Assembly (NCBI RefSeq): GCF_014712675.1 | Contig: NZ_JACXSI010000006.1 | Coordinates: forward strand, 28,103 to 92,102 | Direction: 5' to 3' | DNA: 64,000 nt | Source: Peribacillus faecalis | GTDB lineage: Bacteria; Bacillota; Bacilli; Bacillales; DSM-1321 | Shown: positions 36,587 to 45,914 of the stretch, piece by piece | Layout: each line of letters opens with the position of its first letter | How positions within the stretch are numbered: position 1 is the first letter of the stretch | Program-made: the position numbers and the translations under genes | Notes under the pieces: generated by a model | Databases searched by the model: none | The model's input: the letters and a program-made list of their open reading frames with translations, nothing else | What the model was told of the DNA's origin: nothing

Positions 36587-37366
36587 TTAATGGTTAATCT
36601 GTTTAAAACCAAACTGCTGCCATAGCTTGCCGGCTTCTTTTCCTTTTAAAAACTCGAAAAATAAAAGCGCCTCGGTTTTATGCTCGGTAGTGTCCAAAAT
36701 ACCGGCTGAATACTTAATCGGCTCATGACTTTCTGCGTCAATTGTTGCGGCGACTTTTATTTTCTCCGTTGTCATCGCATCCGTCTTATAAACGAATCCG
36801 GCCTGTGCATTTCCCGTTTCAACATATGTCAGCACTTGGCGGACATCTTTTGCCAATACAAGCTTTTGCTTAAGCTTCTGGTAAATATTTTCATACTGCA
36901 ATGTTTGCTTTGCATACGTGCCGGCCGGAACGACATCCGGTATACCGATTGCTATTTTTTCTATTTCAGTTTTGGAGAGGTCATTCAATCGCGCTATCTC
37001 GAATGGCAAATTTTTCGATGTGACCAGAACAAGCTCATTCGTCACAATGCTGTCGCCGATATGAATGAAGTCATAGTGGACAAGCTCCGCGTATTTTTCC
37101 GGAGATGCCGATATGAATAAATCAGCCGGCGCCCCTTGCTCAATTTGCTGTTTAAGCGCTCCTGATGCGCCAAAATTAAAGCGCAGCTCAATGTCAGGAT
37201 ATTTTTCTTGAAATTCACTGCTGATTTCCTCCAGCACATCCTTCATACTTGAGGCAGCTGACACGGTGAGAATAATCGGACCAGCTTTACCGCTTGTTTT
37301 ACTGGAACAAGCAGCTATCATAACTGCGAGCGAAATAATAAATATAACTGAAATGGAATTTTTCAC
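36587..37366 (-). CDS. modA: Molybdate-binding lipoprotein
   Basis: A 259-residue periplasmic-binding-type lipoprotein. I start it at GTG 37366 (reads MKNSISVIFI), preceded by GGAGG within the end of moaA; a longer frame runs through moaA and is unlikely. Lipobox MIAACSS; ModA family marks SAASSMKDVLEEISSEF, FGASGALKQQIEQGAPADLF and GIPDVVPAGTYAKQTL, which carry the oxyanion-binding Ser residues. It lies between moaA and modB with only short spacing. Confidence 0.9.
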   Translation of the reverse strand: MKNSISVIFIISLAVMIAACSSKTSGKAGPIILTVSAASSMKDVLEEISSEFQEKYPDIELRFNFGASGALKQQIEQGAPADLFISASPEKYAELVHYDFIHIGDSIVTNELVLVTSKNLPFEIARLNDLSKTEIEKIAIGIPDVVPAGTYAKQTLQYENIYQKLKQKLVLAKDVRQVLTYVETGNAQAGFVYKTDAMTTEKIKVAATIDAESHEPIKYSAGILDTTEHKTEALLFFEFLKGKEAGKLWQQFGFKQINH

Positions 37367-37373
37367 TGGATTA

Positions 37374-38384
37374 TCAACCTCCAATATATGACATTTCGAT
37401 TTTCCCAATCGATTTTTGGTCTCTCAGCTCTATTCTTTGCTCGGAATAGCGATCTTTTCTTTTATTCCAATTTCCGATAATGAAAGATTTTATCTCTTCA
37501 TCTGTCAAATTAGACCTAAGCAACGTTCGCAAGTCTGTTCCTTTAGAAGCAAATAAACACGTGAACAGCTTGCCGTCTGCGGAAACTCTCGCTCGGTTGC
37601 AAGTCGAGCAAAAAGCTTCGGTCACTGATGAAATGAACCCGATTTCTTTATTTGTGCCACTATAGCGATACCTTTTTGCCACCTCGCCTTTATAGCTTGG
37701 CACAACCGCTTCAAGCGGCCTTTTCGCATGTATCGCATCGCGGATGATTCGGCTTGGGACTACTTGCTCCTGACTCCAGCCATTCGTGCTGCCGACATCC
37801 ATATACTCGATAAATCGCAATGTATAGCCTTGTCGAAAACAATAATCAGACATCGGCACAACCTCACGATCGTTGACCCCTTTTTGGACAACCATATTAA
37901 TTTTAATTTGCAGCCCGACAGATGCCGCTGCTTCAATCGATTGCAATACTCGTCTTACTGGAAGGCCGCGTCCATTCATCTTGCCGTAAACTTCATCACT
38001 GAGACTGTCCAAACTGACATTTACCCGCTGTATTCCAGCCCGTTTTAACCCATTTGCATATTTGCCTAATAAAATGCCGTTCGTTGTCAGCGCTACATCG
38101 TCAATTCCTTCAATTCGGAAAAGCCGGGCGATTAAATTTGGCAATTCTTTTCGCAATAAAGGTTCTCCCCCGGTTATGCGAACTTTTTGGACACCTAATG
38201 AAGCAAATATAGAAGCAAGCCTCGTCATCTCATCAAATGTCAGCAATTCTTTTTCCGGCAGGAAAGCGAAATCCGCGCCAAAAACTTCTGCCGGCATACA
38301 GTATGTACATCGTAAATTACATTGATCAATCACCGACATTCGGACATCGCGTAAAGGCCGGTTCAATGCATCTGTTATTTTCAT
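37374..38384 (-). CDS. moaA: GTP 3',8-cyclase
   Basis: A 336-residue radical SAM enzyme for the first step of molybdenum cofactor synthesis. Radical SAM cluster Cys22, Cys26, Cys29 (CNLRCTYC); GGEPLLRK; C-terminal second cluster [20 protein letters not shown]; ends in Gly-Gly, as active MoaA does. ATG at 38384 after GAGAGGG. It overlaps the end of the MocA-like gene by 59 bp, an unusually long overlap but both frames are well supported. Confidence 0.93.
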   Translation of the reverse strand: MKITDALNRPLRDVRMSVIDQCNLRCTYCMPAEVFGADFAFLPEKELLTFDEMTRLASIFASLGVQKVRITGGEPLLRKELPNLIARLFRIEGIDDVALTTNGILLGKYANGLKRAGIQRVNVSLDSLSDEVYGKMNGRGLPVRRVLQSIEAAASVGLQIKINMVVQKGVNDREVVPMSDYCFRQGYTLRFIEYMDVGSTNGWSQEQVVPSRIIRDAIHAKRPLEAVVPSYKGEVAKRYRYSGTNKEIGFISSVTEAFCSTCNRARVSADGKLFTCLFASKGTDLRTLLRSNLTDEEIKSFIIGNWNKRKDRYSEQRIELRDQKSIGKIEMSYIGG

Positions 38385-38979
38385 CCCTTTTCACCCTCTC
38401 GTAGTCTTCGGGTGTATCAATATCCACTCCCCATAAACTTTTTGAAAAATCAATTAATTTAAGTCGCTCCTGATGTTTACGGATAATGTTGCGCCCACCT
38501 TCATCACCATGTATATGCTGAAACTGTTCAAAAAGAGTCGCATCAAATAAAATCGGATGCCCCGGTTCACCGTCATAACGCGGCCGTACAATTCGCACTC
38601 CATTCGTTCTATTCCGCTCAAACTCTTCGATTAGCGCCATCACAACTCCATCCGGCATGAACGGCTGATCACCTAGAAAAATCAATGCCGCATCAACCTG
38701 TTGCCCCACTGCCTCGATGCCTAGCTTCAATGAAGAAGCCATGCCCGATTGATATTCGGGATTGTACAAATATGAAACATTCTTGCAATCTCCTATTACT
38801 TTTTCGATTTCTTTCATGTATTTTCCTGCTATTACGACAATAGGATGTAAATTTATCCTGACAGCTAATGATATAGGGTAGCTGATAAGCGGTTTTCCTT
38901 TAATCGGCAGCAACTGCTTTGGTTTCCCCATTCGGCTTGACATGCCTGCTGCTAATACGACCGCACCGATTTTAGTCAT
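38326..38979 (-). CDS. pucB: Molybdenum cofactor cytidylyltransferase-like protein (MocA/PucB)
   Basis: A 217-residue NTP-transferase of the MocA/PucB type, not guanylyltransferase MobA. N-terminal [20 protein letters not shown], central [10 protein letters not shown] (metal-binding Asp) and [10 protein letters not shown] are the family segments. It would make molybdopterin cytosine dinucleotide for the xanthine dehydrogenase. It overlaps the XdhC-like gene upstream by 8 bp. The last 20 residues extend beyond the usual fold and overlap moaA. Confidence 0.85.
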   Translation of the reverse strand: MTKIGAVVLAAGMSSRMGKPKQLLPIKGKPLISYPISLAVRINLHPIVVIAGKYMKEIEKVIGDCKNVSYLYNPEYQSGMASSLKLGIEAVGQQVDAALIFLGDQPFMPDGVVMALIEEFERNRTNGVRIVRPRYDGEPGHPILFDATLFEQFQHIHGDEGGRNIIRKHQERLKLIDFSKSLWGVDIDTPEDYERVKRDENNRCIEPAFTRCPNVGD

Positions 38980-40006
38980 GTATTTTCACCTTGCCGTGCA
39001 AAAGACGCGGCACCCTTCCTGCTCTGACGCTCATAATTTCCGAGACAATACTGATTGCCACTTCATCGCTGTTTTCTGCGCCGATATCAAGACCAATCGG
39101 CGAATGGATTGGTCCGCTGTTGACGGAATAACCGATATTCGCTAATATTTCATTCGTCCGGTAGATTGGACCGAGGACACCGATGTAGCGCGGTTTGCTC
39201 TCAATCGCAAGCTTTAAAGATGCTTCATCTTTCATTTGATGATGATTCATAATCACCCACCAGCTATCAATCAGCTGATTAGACTCTATGTCCTCCGGCT
39301 CTCTGACAAGATGTTCAGCATGGGGAAAGCTTTGCTTGTTATTCAAATAGGTACGGGCATCCAAAATCGTGACGGCAAAACCGGCCCGCCTCGCTAAATC
39401 AGCGACAGGCACAGCATCACGACCAGCTCCGGCTATAATCAGTCTCTCGCTTCGTTTCACGGCATCTATGTAAAAATGCTTCTCGAATATTTCAGCGCGT
39501 GTTTGTCTGCTTGCGGTAAGCTTGGCATGGGTAAACACTGATGCCGGAACTTCGTCGCCATACAAAGTACGATTTTCCTCTATTAAACTCATTTTCCCCG
39601 TATTTAAATCTATCAACAGAGTAAAATCTTGTTCTCGAAACAATAAATTCTGCACATGAAGCCAAAATTGATTACAAGGTAAAATTGGAAGGAATAAAAA
39701 GCGCAAGTTACCCTTGCATCCGATGCCTAAGCTCCAGATTTCATTGTCGCTCAAGTCATATTGATGGATCATCATCGTTTTCGTCGAAAATACATGCTTT
39801 GCCCATTCGAATAAATCACTTTCTAAACAGCCGCCGCTGATTGTTCCGGACATTCGGCCGTCTGAGGTCATCACCATCTTTGTTCCTGGCAAACGGTAAG
39901 CAGAGCCTTTCACATCTGTCAAAATCACTAAAACAGCCTGCTCTCCACGTCCCCAGGCTGCTGTTATGTGTTGAAAAAGTTCTTTAAACTCATGCAATCG
40001 CGACAT
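38972..40006 (-). CDS. pucA: XdhC/CoxI-family xanthine dehydrogenase maturation factor
   Basis: A 344-residue accessory protein that sulfurates and inserts the molybdenum cofactor into xanthine dehydrogenase. I start it at ATG 40006 (MSRLHEFKEL), 9 bases after GAGGGG. Motifs: VKGSAYRLPGTKMV, SGTISGGCLESDLFEWA (the conserved Cys of the family) and the Rossmann-like RLIIAGAGRDAVPVADLA; C-terminal IHSPIGLDIGAENSDEVAIS. It is the first gene of the leftward cofactor operon. Confidence 0.9.
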   Translation of the reverse strand: MSRLHEFKELFQHITAAWGRGEQAVLVILTDVKGSAYRLPGTKMVMTSDGRMSGTISGGCLESDLFEWAKHVFSTKTMMIHQYDLSDNEIWSLGIGCKGNLRFLFLPILPCNQFWLHVQNLLFREQDFTLLIDLNTGKMSLIEENRTLYGDEVPASVFTHAKLTASRQTRAEIFEKHFYIDAVKRSERLIIAGAGRDAVPVADLARRAGFAVTILDARTYLNNKQSFPHAEHLVREPEDIESNQLIDSWWVIMNHHQMKDEASLKLAIESKPRYIGVLGPIYRTNEILANIGYSVNSGPIHSPIGLDIGAENSDEVAISIVSEIMSVRAGRVPRLLHGKVKIHD

Positions 40007-40057
40007 GCTAATCATCCCCTCATAACGATTTACAACTAAAGGAAAGTTTGTTAAATA

Positions 40058-40087
40058 ATGATAGCAAACATAACATGAATACGTCAA
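40058..40087 (-). promoter_or_regulatory. Promoter of the molybdenum cofactor operon
   Basis: TTGACG (40082-40087) and TATCAT (40058-40063), 18 bp apart on the minus strand, about 45 bp before pucA. No molybdenum cofactor riboswitch is visible. Confidence 0.55.
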
Positions 40088-40194
40088 TTAACATAGCAGG
40101 AACTGTAATTTATAAATATGCCTAAAATCATATAAAACAGCAAGACATTTAATAGTGCTTGTCGAAATAAACTATAGAAAGGGAGATGATAAAA

Positions 40195-40647
40195 TTGTCT
40201 GAAATGAGCAAGACGGAAATCAGGAGTGCCGTCATTCAAGTTTTAATGGAAAAAGAGTTCCCTTCTGAAAGTGCAATAACGAACGAAGCACATCTTGTGT
40301 TCCAATATTATTGCGAAATGGAAAGCGGCGGGCACGAAGGTTTGTTAAGATGGAAATCTCAATACATAAAAGATATTGGCATAACGGTCTATCTGGCAAA
40401 ATTAACAGCTATTTTAAAGAAAATAAATGCTTTTCAATATGCAGCTATTCTTGAAGAATATGGCGAAGAAATGTGGAACTTGTTTGTTGCACTGGAAAAA
40501 GGCGAAATAGATGAGGATCAATTTTACGAAATCGTTCATAAAGCTGATTACCGGTATTATCATTTAAATGATGAAATTGATTTTTTGATTGAGAACTACT
40601 TTAGCGAAATTTATGAGCAATTGACGAACGAAGGATCCCCAAGTTAA
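40195..40647 (+). CDS. Soluble protein, DUF4375 (DMP19)-like
   Basis: A 150-residue helical, acidic protein. I favour the TTG at 40195, 9 bases after GGGAG, over the ATG at 40186, which abuts the ribosome site. VFQYYCEMESGGHEGLLRWKS resembles the DMP19/DUF4375 core, but the match is weak and made by eye. No signal or membrane segment. Stands alone between the cofactor operon and a convergent membrane protein gene. Confidence 0.55.
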   Translation: MSEMSKTEIRSAVIQVLMEKEFPSESAITNEAHLVFQYYCEMESGGHEGLLRWKSQYIKDIGITVYLAKLTAILKKINAFQYAAILEEYGEEMWNLFVALEKGEIDEDQFYEIVHKADYRYYHLNDEIDFLIENYFSEIYEQLTNEGSPS

Positions 40648-40670
40648 GAGGATCCTTTACGTCTTTTTTC
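40631..40670 (+). terminator. Intrinsic terminator
   Basis: AAGGATCC / GGATCCTT stem that includes the stop codon of the preceding gene, followed by a TTTTTT tract after six bases. Confidence 0.6.
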
Positions 40671-41361
40671 TAAATTTATGTATGAGCTTCATACCGATAA
40701 GTGCCAGAACATACAATAGCAGCCAAACAACGGCAAGGATACCAACAACGATGTAATTTTTTCTCAGCAAAAAGTGGCCGATAAAATTACTAAAGATAAT
40801 GCCGGGCAAGCTTCCGCAAAAGACGGCTAAAGCAAACATGTTCGTCGTAACAGTTAATGTTGAGGAAACGTATGGAATGAAGCCATTTGGAACACCTGGA
40901 GTAGCAAAAGCGAGCGTAATCATCAGCAACGGATTTTTTGCTTCACTTATAAACTTCCAGCGACTGTTTTTCTTGGCTGATGACGGAACAATCTTTCTGA
41001 CTATTCCCCTCACCCTCTTAGCAATAACAAACACCGCCGTATTCGCAGCCACAAAACCAATTGTACAAATAATTGACCCTTGGAACCAGCCAAATACGAT
41101 TCCTGCGGCAATATTGATCGGCATACCTGGGATGATAATTGAGAACGTCTGTAAAAACTCCATCACTATTGTTAATAGCACCGCATAAAACCCTGTCTCG
41201 CTGCGAAGCATCTCTTCAATCGCATCTCGATTGCCTGAAGTCAATATCGGAATTATATTCGGATTCATATTTGTAATCAGCAAATAGCCAAGCAAAAATA
41301 ATAAAACAAGCAACAATAGCCCCAGCAACATTCGGTGAATTTTCGTTTTCATGTTACGCAT
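40657..41361 (-). CDS. TVP38/TMEM64 (DedA superfamily) membrane protein
   Basis: A 234-residue protein with about six hydrophobic segments. FSIIIPGMPINIAAGIVFG and FATPGVPNGFIPYVSS are the family's paired re-entrant motifs; the family includes YtxB/YdjZ proteins thought to move lipids. It is usually 200-230 residues. ATG at 41361 with GAGGATG about 12 bases before. Ends convergently against the gene at 40195. Confidence 0.85.
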   Translation of the reverse strand: MRNMKTKIHRMLLGLLLLVLLFLLGYLLITNMNPNIIPILTSGNRDAIEEMLRSETGFYAVLLTIVMEFLQTFSIIIPGMPINIAAGIVFGWFQGSIICTIGFVAANTAVFVIAKRVRGIVRKIVPSSAKKNSRWKFISEAKNPLLMITLAFATPGVPNGFIPYVSSTLTVTTNMFALAVFCGSLPGIIFSNFIGHFLLRKNYIVVGILAVVWLLLYVLALIGMKLIHKFRKKT

Positions 41362-41562
41362 TTTATTATTTCACATCCTCAAACAGCATTTAAATATGCA
41401 GATATTGAACTATACACTAAACCCGTGGATGTAAACCTATTCAATCATTACAAATTTTATATTAAATCCAATTCAAACAAACTACTGTTTTTAAAATGTA
41501 ATACTTCAGATCAAACAAAAAAAGGGAACCGGCGATATACATCAGACTTATGTCAAAAATAA

Positions 41563-41600
41563 AAGCCTTGAAGTAAGGTTAATCCCTTGCTGCAAGGCTT
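41563..41600 (-). terminator. Terminator of the repeat-protein gene
   Basis: Minus strand AAGCCTTG / CAAGGCTT with a 22-base loop, then TTTATTTTT; immediately after the stop codon at 41608. Confidence 0.65.
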
Positions 41601-41607
41601 AATATTT

Positions 41608-42297
41608 TTATTCATCCGCTTTTGGCTTCTCACCCTTCGGAACATTAAAGTATTGCCCGAATTCGCTGTTGAAAGGAAATAATTTCATTTCCTTTGCTTT
41701 CGAACGGTATTCACTGCTCATAATTTTGGCAAGCAGCTCACGCGGTGATTGATCCTTCGTTTCAATGCCGAGTTCTTCCGCGCTTTGCCGGATTAATTTT
41801 TCGTGAACTTCACGGGTTAACTCTCTATGGCTTTTCCCTTCCGTGCTAATTTCCAATTCCTTTGCCACTTTCATAATATGGGCTTCCTTCACTTCCTTAG
41901 CAAGCTGCTGCAAGTCCTTGCCTTTCGTTGAAATACCAAGCTCCTTCGCTTGGTTATGGATGACGGTTTGCCGGACTTCCCTTTCCAAAGTTTCGAAGTC
42001 TTTCTTTTCAGTTTCAATACCAAGTGCCTCTGCTTGCTTCATAATATGGGCTTTGCGGATTTCCTTCAAAATTTCCCCAATTTCTTTATTTTCCGTCTCA
42101 ATTCCAAGTTCTTTCGCATGATCGATAATAAACTTGCTTTCTTCCTTGAAGCCTTTATATCCTTTTATTTCCCGATAGTTCTCTTTATCAGCTGACTCTG
42201 AAGCCGGCTTTTCTTCAGCTGACTGAGGGGCGCCCCCCATGAAAAGACCTGCAAATAAAGCAGCTGCCATACAAATAGAAAAGGACATCCTAAGCAT
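41608..42297 (-). CDS. Exported protein of five 28-residue helical repeats
   Basis: A 229-residue protein. I start at ATG 42297 (MLRMSFSICM) after AAAGGAGG. Signal peptide about residues 1-25, polar linker, then five tandem 28-residue units (about residues 53-195) of the form AKELGIET-x4-L-x2-LxxEV-x4-I, with highly regular GIET/GIST turns. C-terminus is a basic-hydrophobic tail (FPFNSEFGQYFNVPKG). Repeats suggest a helical solenoid or extended rod outside the membrane. Function not recognised. Confidence 0.8.
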   Translation of the reverse strand: MLRMSFSICMAAALFAGLFMGGAPQSAEEKPASESADKENYREIKGYKGFKEESKFIIDHAKELGIETENKEIGEILKEIRKAHIMKQAEALGIETEKKDFETLEREVRQTVIHNQAKELGISTKGKDLQQLAKEVKEAHIMKVAKELEISTEGKSHRELTREVHEKLIRQSAEELGIETKDQSPRELLAKIMSSEYRSKAKEMKLFPFNSEFGQYFNVPKGEKPKADE

Positions 42298-42393
42298 CTG
42301 CAATTCCTCCTTTAAGTGAGATTTCAAATGATAGGATGCCCATTTTTTCCAATTCAATGAGCGGGATTAATGAAATTGTTTAACCGGCCAAAC

Positions 42394-43281
42394 TTAAGAT
42401 TCAAATGTATTTTTGATATCGTAGTTTTCTTTCAGTTCTTCTAACCAAGTTGAGTAATTTGCGTTCATCTTTTCTTCAGTTAAAACATCTTTAATTTCAT
42501 CTTTGCAGTCTTCGTATACTGCTTCTTTTGCTTCTTGTTTATCAGTCACTTTAATGATGTGGAAACCGTATTCTGTTTCAACGATGTCACTAACTTCATC
42601 AATGTCAAGTGCCCACGCTGCTTTTTCGAATGCTTCCACCATTTTACCAGTTCCGAAGAATCCTAAGTCTCCACCTTCTTTTGCTGATGTATCAGTCGAA
42701 TATTCTGCAGCCAGTTCAGCAAAATCTTCGCCGGCATTGATTTTTTCAAGCACTTCTTGAGCCGTTTCTTTATCTTCCACTAAAATGTGGCTGGCACGAA
42801 CTTCTTCAGCTTGTGCGAAATCATCTTTATTCTCTTCGAAATACTTTTCCATCTCTTCTTCTGTAACTTCAATGTCAGGAGACATTAGTTCTACAGTCAT
42901 CAAATAGATTTCAATATCATTTTTAAAGTCTTCTAATGTAATGCCGCTGTATTCTAATGCAGAATTAAAGCTATCTTTGCCGCCATATGATTCAATGAAT
43001 TCATTCAGCTCTTCTTCAATCGCTTCATCAGTAATTTTAACGCCTTGTTTTTTTGCTTCAAGTTCGATTACTTTGTTTGTGATCATTGTATCTACGATTG
43101 TGCTGCCGTATTGCGCCGCCATTACATCATATAATTCATCACTTGTAATTTTGTTGCCGTCTACACTTGCTACTGTTTCACCTTTGCCAACGCTACAACC
43201 ACCGACAACGGCTGCTAAAGCAACGACACCAACAAGAATAAGTGCACTCAAAAATTTATTGTTCTTAAACTTTTCCTTCAT
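42394..43281 (-). CDS. prsA: Foldase lipoprotein
   Basis: A 295-residue PrsA, a membrane-attached peptidyl-prolyl isomerase that helps secreted proteins fold. I start it at ATG 43281 (MKEKFKNNKF) after GGAGGG. Lipobox VVGGCS (about residue 29), N-terminal helical chaperone region, and a parvulin domain from about residue 140: VRASHILVEDKETAQEVLEK, STDTSAKEGGDLGFFGTGKM, TEYGFHIIKVTDK. Its promoter carries a 25-bp element shared with htrA. Confidence 0.93.
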   Translation of the reverse strand: MKEKFKNNKFLSALILVGVVALAAVVGGCSVGKGETVASVDGNKITSDELYDVMAAQYGSTIVDTMITNKVIELEAKKQGVKITDEAIEEELNEFIESYGGKDSFNSALEYSGITLEDFKNDIEIYLMTVELMSPDIEVTEEEMEKYFEENKDDFAQAEEVRASHILVEDKETAQEVLEKINAGEDFAELAAEYSTDTSAKEGGDLGFFGTGKMVEAFEKAAWALDIDEVSDIVETEYGFHIIKVTDKQEAKEAVYEDCKDEIKDVLTEEKMNANYSTWLEELKENYDIKNTFES

Positions 43282-43343
43282 TCTTTGTATTCCCTCCAAC
43301 TAATCTCTTGCCTCATTTAAGAGCTTAATTTCATCATAGCCAG

Positions 43344-43368
43344 TAAATATGAACAAACTATTAACAAG
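43344..43368 (-). promoter_or_regulatory. prsA upstream element shared with htrA
   Basis: On the plus strand the 25-bp element starts TAAATATGAACAAACTA and continues TTAACAAG; 23 of 25 positions match 54672-54696. In the minus-strand sense it contains direct TTTGTT/TTGTTA-type half-sites 11 bp apart, as used by OmpR-family regulators. Five bases after it on the minus strand lies TATGAT as -10, the same spacing as at htrA. Confidence 0.7.
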
Positions 43369-43500
43369 TTTTAAACTAGCTATTAAATATACAAACACAT
43401 TCGTTAACAAAGCTAATTATTATATTAGCATAACTTCTTGAAAGGATATATAGCTTTTGAGAAATTATGAAAAACCTTCCCGATCCATTAATTTTGAATT

Positions 43501-43535
43501 AAAAAAGCAGAGAAAAACAAATTGTTCTTCTCTGC
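43501..43535 (-). terminator. Terminator of the two-component operon
   Basis: Minus strand GCAGAGAA / TTCTCTGC stem with a 13-base loop and six T, after the histidine kinase stop. Confidence 0.75.
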
Positions 43536-43555
43536 CTGCTTTATAAGACGTTCTT

Positions 43556-44995
43556 TTAAAAGTCACTTTTTTTCACGTAAGGAATGCGAATCTCAAATTT
43601 GGTTCCTTTCCCTTTTTCACTCGTTACTTCAATTGTGCCGTCATGCAGATGAACGAGCTGCTGCACAATCGACAGGCCGATTCCGAACTCGCCATAAGGA
43701 TTATTGGCTCGAGATATATCGGCTTTATAGAATCGACGCCAAATATTTTTCACTTCTTCCGGATTCATGCCGATACCGGTATCTTCAACCTCAATAATCG
43801 TTTCATGATTGCCTTGCTTACCTCGCAAAAAAATGCTCCCGTTTTCTGTGAATTGAATGCTGTTTTTCACGATATTGATCAAAATTTGCGTCAGGCGGTC
43901 ATAATCGGCATACACATAAACATCTTTGTCAGCCTCCACTATAATACGGTCATTCTTCTCTTCGGCCAACAAATCAAGTTGCTCTTGAATAATTTCGAGC
44001 ACTTCCGTCATCTGGATATCTTCCTTCATGAGTTTTACTTGATTAGAGCGCACTTTTTCATAGTCCAAGTTCTCATTAACAAGACGGATTAAACGCTTTG
44101 TTTCTTTGCTGACAAGATTCATGCCCTTCTGTTGCTCCTCAACCGGGATCATATCACTCCGAATCCCTTCAACGACACCGCTGATAGTCGTTAAAGGCGT
44201 GCGCAATTCATGAGAAACATCCGCCATAAACTGTCTGCGACGATTTTCGAGCGAATCGATTTCTTCCATTTGAGTTTTCAACTGATTGACCATTTGGTTA
44301 AAATCTTCGGCCAGCTCACCAATCTCATCAATGTTAGAAGATTGAACACGCACATCGTAATTACCCTCGGCCACTTGAGAAGTCGCATGTTGTAATTTCT
44401 TGATACGCTTCACGTGGAATGTCGATAGCATCCAGCTCAGCAACAGCGAAATAATGAGCGCAATAACGACTGTGTAGAACAAATACTCATTGACTTCCGA
44501 AATCATTTCACTTAGGCCACTTATAGGAGAATAAAGTAAAATACCGCCGATAAACTCATGATTTTGAAAAATCGGCAGCAGTACGAATGTTACACCTTGT
44601 TCAAAACGTCTGTAATCCTTATTCACAATGTGTATATTGCCGTTCTTGATGCTTTCCCATTCCTCATCCTTCAATATAATCCGTCCGCCTGTAGGATAAA
44701 TAATCTTTCGCTTTTCATTGAATATGCTGTATTTTATGTTTTGCCCGGCGAGCACCCTGGTATAGCTGCTGAAAATATACGTTCCGGTGTCACCGCTGCG
44801 GTTCAAGTCATCAATCATCTGCTCTCCATAAGCAATCAGCTCATCAGCATTCGTTTTGTATATAAAATCTTCCATATACTTCGCAAACAATAAGCTGAGC
44901 ACTAAAAAAGCGACAATCAAAATACCAATATGACTAAAGAACTGCTGATAGAAGTATTTGAATTTAAACTTAGGTTTAAACTTCTTTATCATCAT
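43556..44995 (-). CDS. Sensor histidine kinase
   Basis: A 479-residue membrane kinase. Two membrane segments (about 20-40 and 175-195) enclose an extracellular domain of about 130 residues; then HAMP (about 195-248), HisKA with SHELRTPLTTI (phosphorylated His near 261), and HATPase with NIVKNSIQFTENG (N box), DTGIGMNPEE (G1) and GEFGIGLSIVQQL (G2). It overlaps the response regulator by 20 bp, so the pair is translated together. Overall layout resembles CssS and WalK-like kinases; identity as CssS is not established. Confidence 0.9.
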   Translation of the reverse strand: MMIKKFKPKFKFKYFYQQFFSHIGILIVAFLVLSLLFAKYMEDFIYKTNADELIAYGEQMIDDLNRSGDTGTYIFSSYTRVLAGQNIKYSIFNEKRKIIYPTGGRIILKDEEWESIKNGNIHIVNKDYRRFEQGVTFVLLPIFQNHEFIGGILLYSPISGLSEMISEVNEYLFYTVVIALIISLLLSWMLSTFHVKRIKKLQHATSQVAEGNYDVRVQSSNIDEIGELAEDFNQMVNQLKTQMEEIDSLENRRRQFMADVSHELRTPLTTISGVVEGIRSDMIPVEEQQKGMNLVSKETKRLIRLVNENLDYEKVRSNQVKLMKEDIQMTEVLEIIQEQLDLLAEEKNDRIIVEADKDVYVYADYDRLTQILINIVKNSIQFTENGSIFLRGKQGNHETIIEVEDTGIGMNPEEVKNIWRRFYKADISRANNPYGEFGIGLSIVQQLVHLHDGTIEVTSEKGKGTKFEIRIPYVKKSDF

Positions 44996-45689
44996 TTTCT
45001 ACAAGCGTCTCATCGAACTTATATCCGACGCCCCAAACAGTGTGAAAGAACGGCTGAGATTTCGATCCGATTTTTTTACGCAATCTTTTAATATGAACAT
45101 CCACAGTTCGTTCATCTCCATAAAACTGATAGCTCCACACACGCTCCAGCAACTGCTCGCGCGAGAATACTTGTTTCGGATTTTGCACGAAGTAATACAG
45201 CAGATCGAATTCCTTCGGCGTCAAGTTCGTCAATGTTTCCCCATTTACTGCGACTTCGCGGGTATTTTTATTAATTTTAATATGCTTCGTCTGCAAAACA
45301 CCCTTCTCTTGCGGTGGTTCATGTACCGTGTTGTAGCGGCGGGTTACAGCCTTGATTCGCGCCATTAACGCAAGCGGACTGAACGGCTTCGTCACATAAT
45401 CGTCTGCGCCCATTTCAAGGCCGAGCACTTGGTCCGATTCACTGTCCTTCGCAGTCAACATAATGATTGGCACCGTGCTTTTCTCCTCGCGAATTTTACG
45501 GCAGATCGTCACGCCGTCCATATTTGGAAGCATCCAATCAATAATCAACGCGTCCCATTCGCCTTCCTTAAACTTGTTATAGCCTTGCAATCCATCATTT
45601 ATAAAGACTCCTTCAATGCCTTCTTTTGCAAAAAACATTTCGATCATTGAAGCGACACTTTCATTATCCTCGATTACCAAAATTCGCAT
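44976..45689 (-). CDS. OmpR-family response regulator
   Basis: A 237-residue regulator. I start at ATG 45689 (MRILVIEDNES) after AGGAG. Receiver with acidic pair ED at residues 7-8, phosphorylated Asp in ALIIDWMLPNMDG, Thr in IIMLTAKDSE and Lys in DYVTKPFSP. DNA-binding winged helix about 135-230 (LTPKEFDLLYYFVQNPKQVF, then YGDERTVDVHIKRLRKKIG). Pairs with the kinase downstream and lies three genes from prsA. It may read the shared prsA/htrA element (inferred). Confidence 0.92.
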   Translation of the reverse strand: MRILVIEDNESVASMIEMFFAKEGIEGVFINDGLQGYNKFKEGEWDALIIDWMLPNMDGVTICRKIREEKSTVPIIMLTAKDSESDQVLGLEMGADDYVTKPFSPLALMARIKAVTRRYNTVHEPPQEKGVLQTKHIKINKNTREVAVNGETLTNLTPKEFDLLYYFVQNPKQVFSREQLLERVWSYQFYGDERTVDVHIKRLRKKIGSKSQPFFHTVWGVGYKFDETLVENDDKEV

Positions 45690-45914
45690 AAGCCCATCTC
45701 CTATTACATCCAGAAAAATTGTAAGCAATTCGCATACCGCTGCTTCTCTATGTAAAACTTATAACGATTTTTGCAATTTTTCAACAGTCTTCTGAAATCT
45801 TCTCTGTTTATTAATAGTTCGGAAATAACCTATTCATAGTTTATTCATAATCTAAGATGGTATTGAAAAAAAACTTCCCGCTCCGATAAATAAGATAAGG
45901 AAGGAGACGTATTC

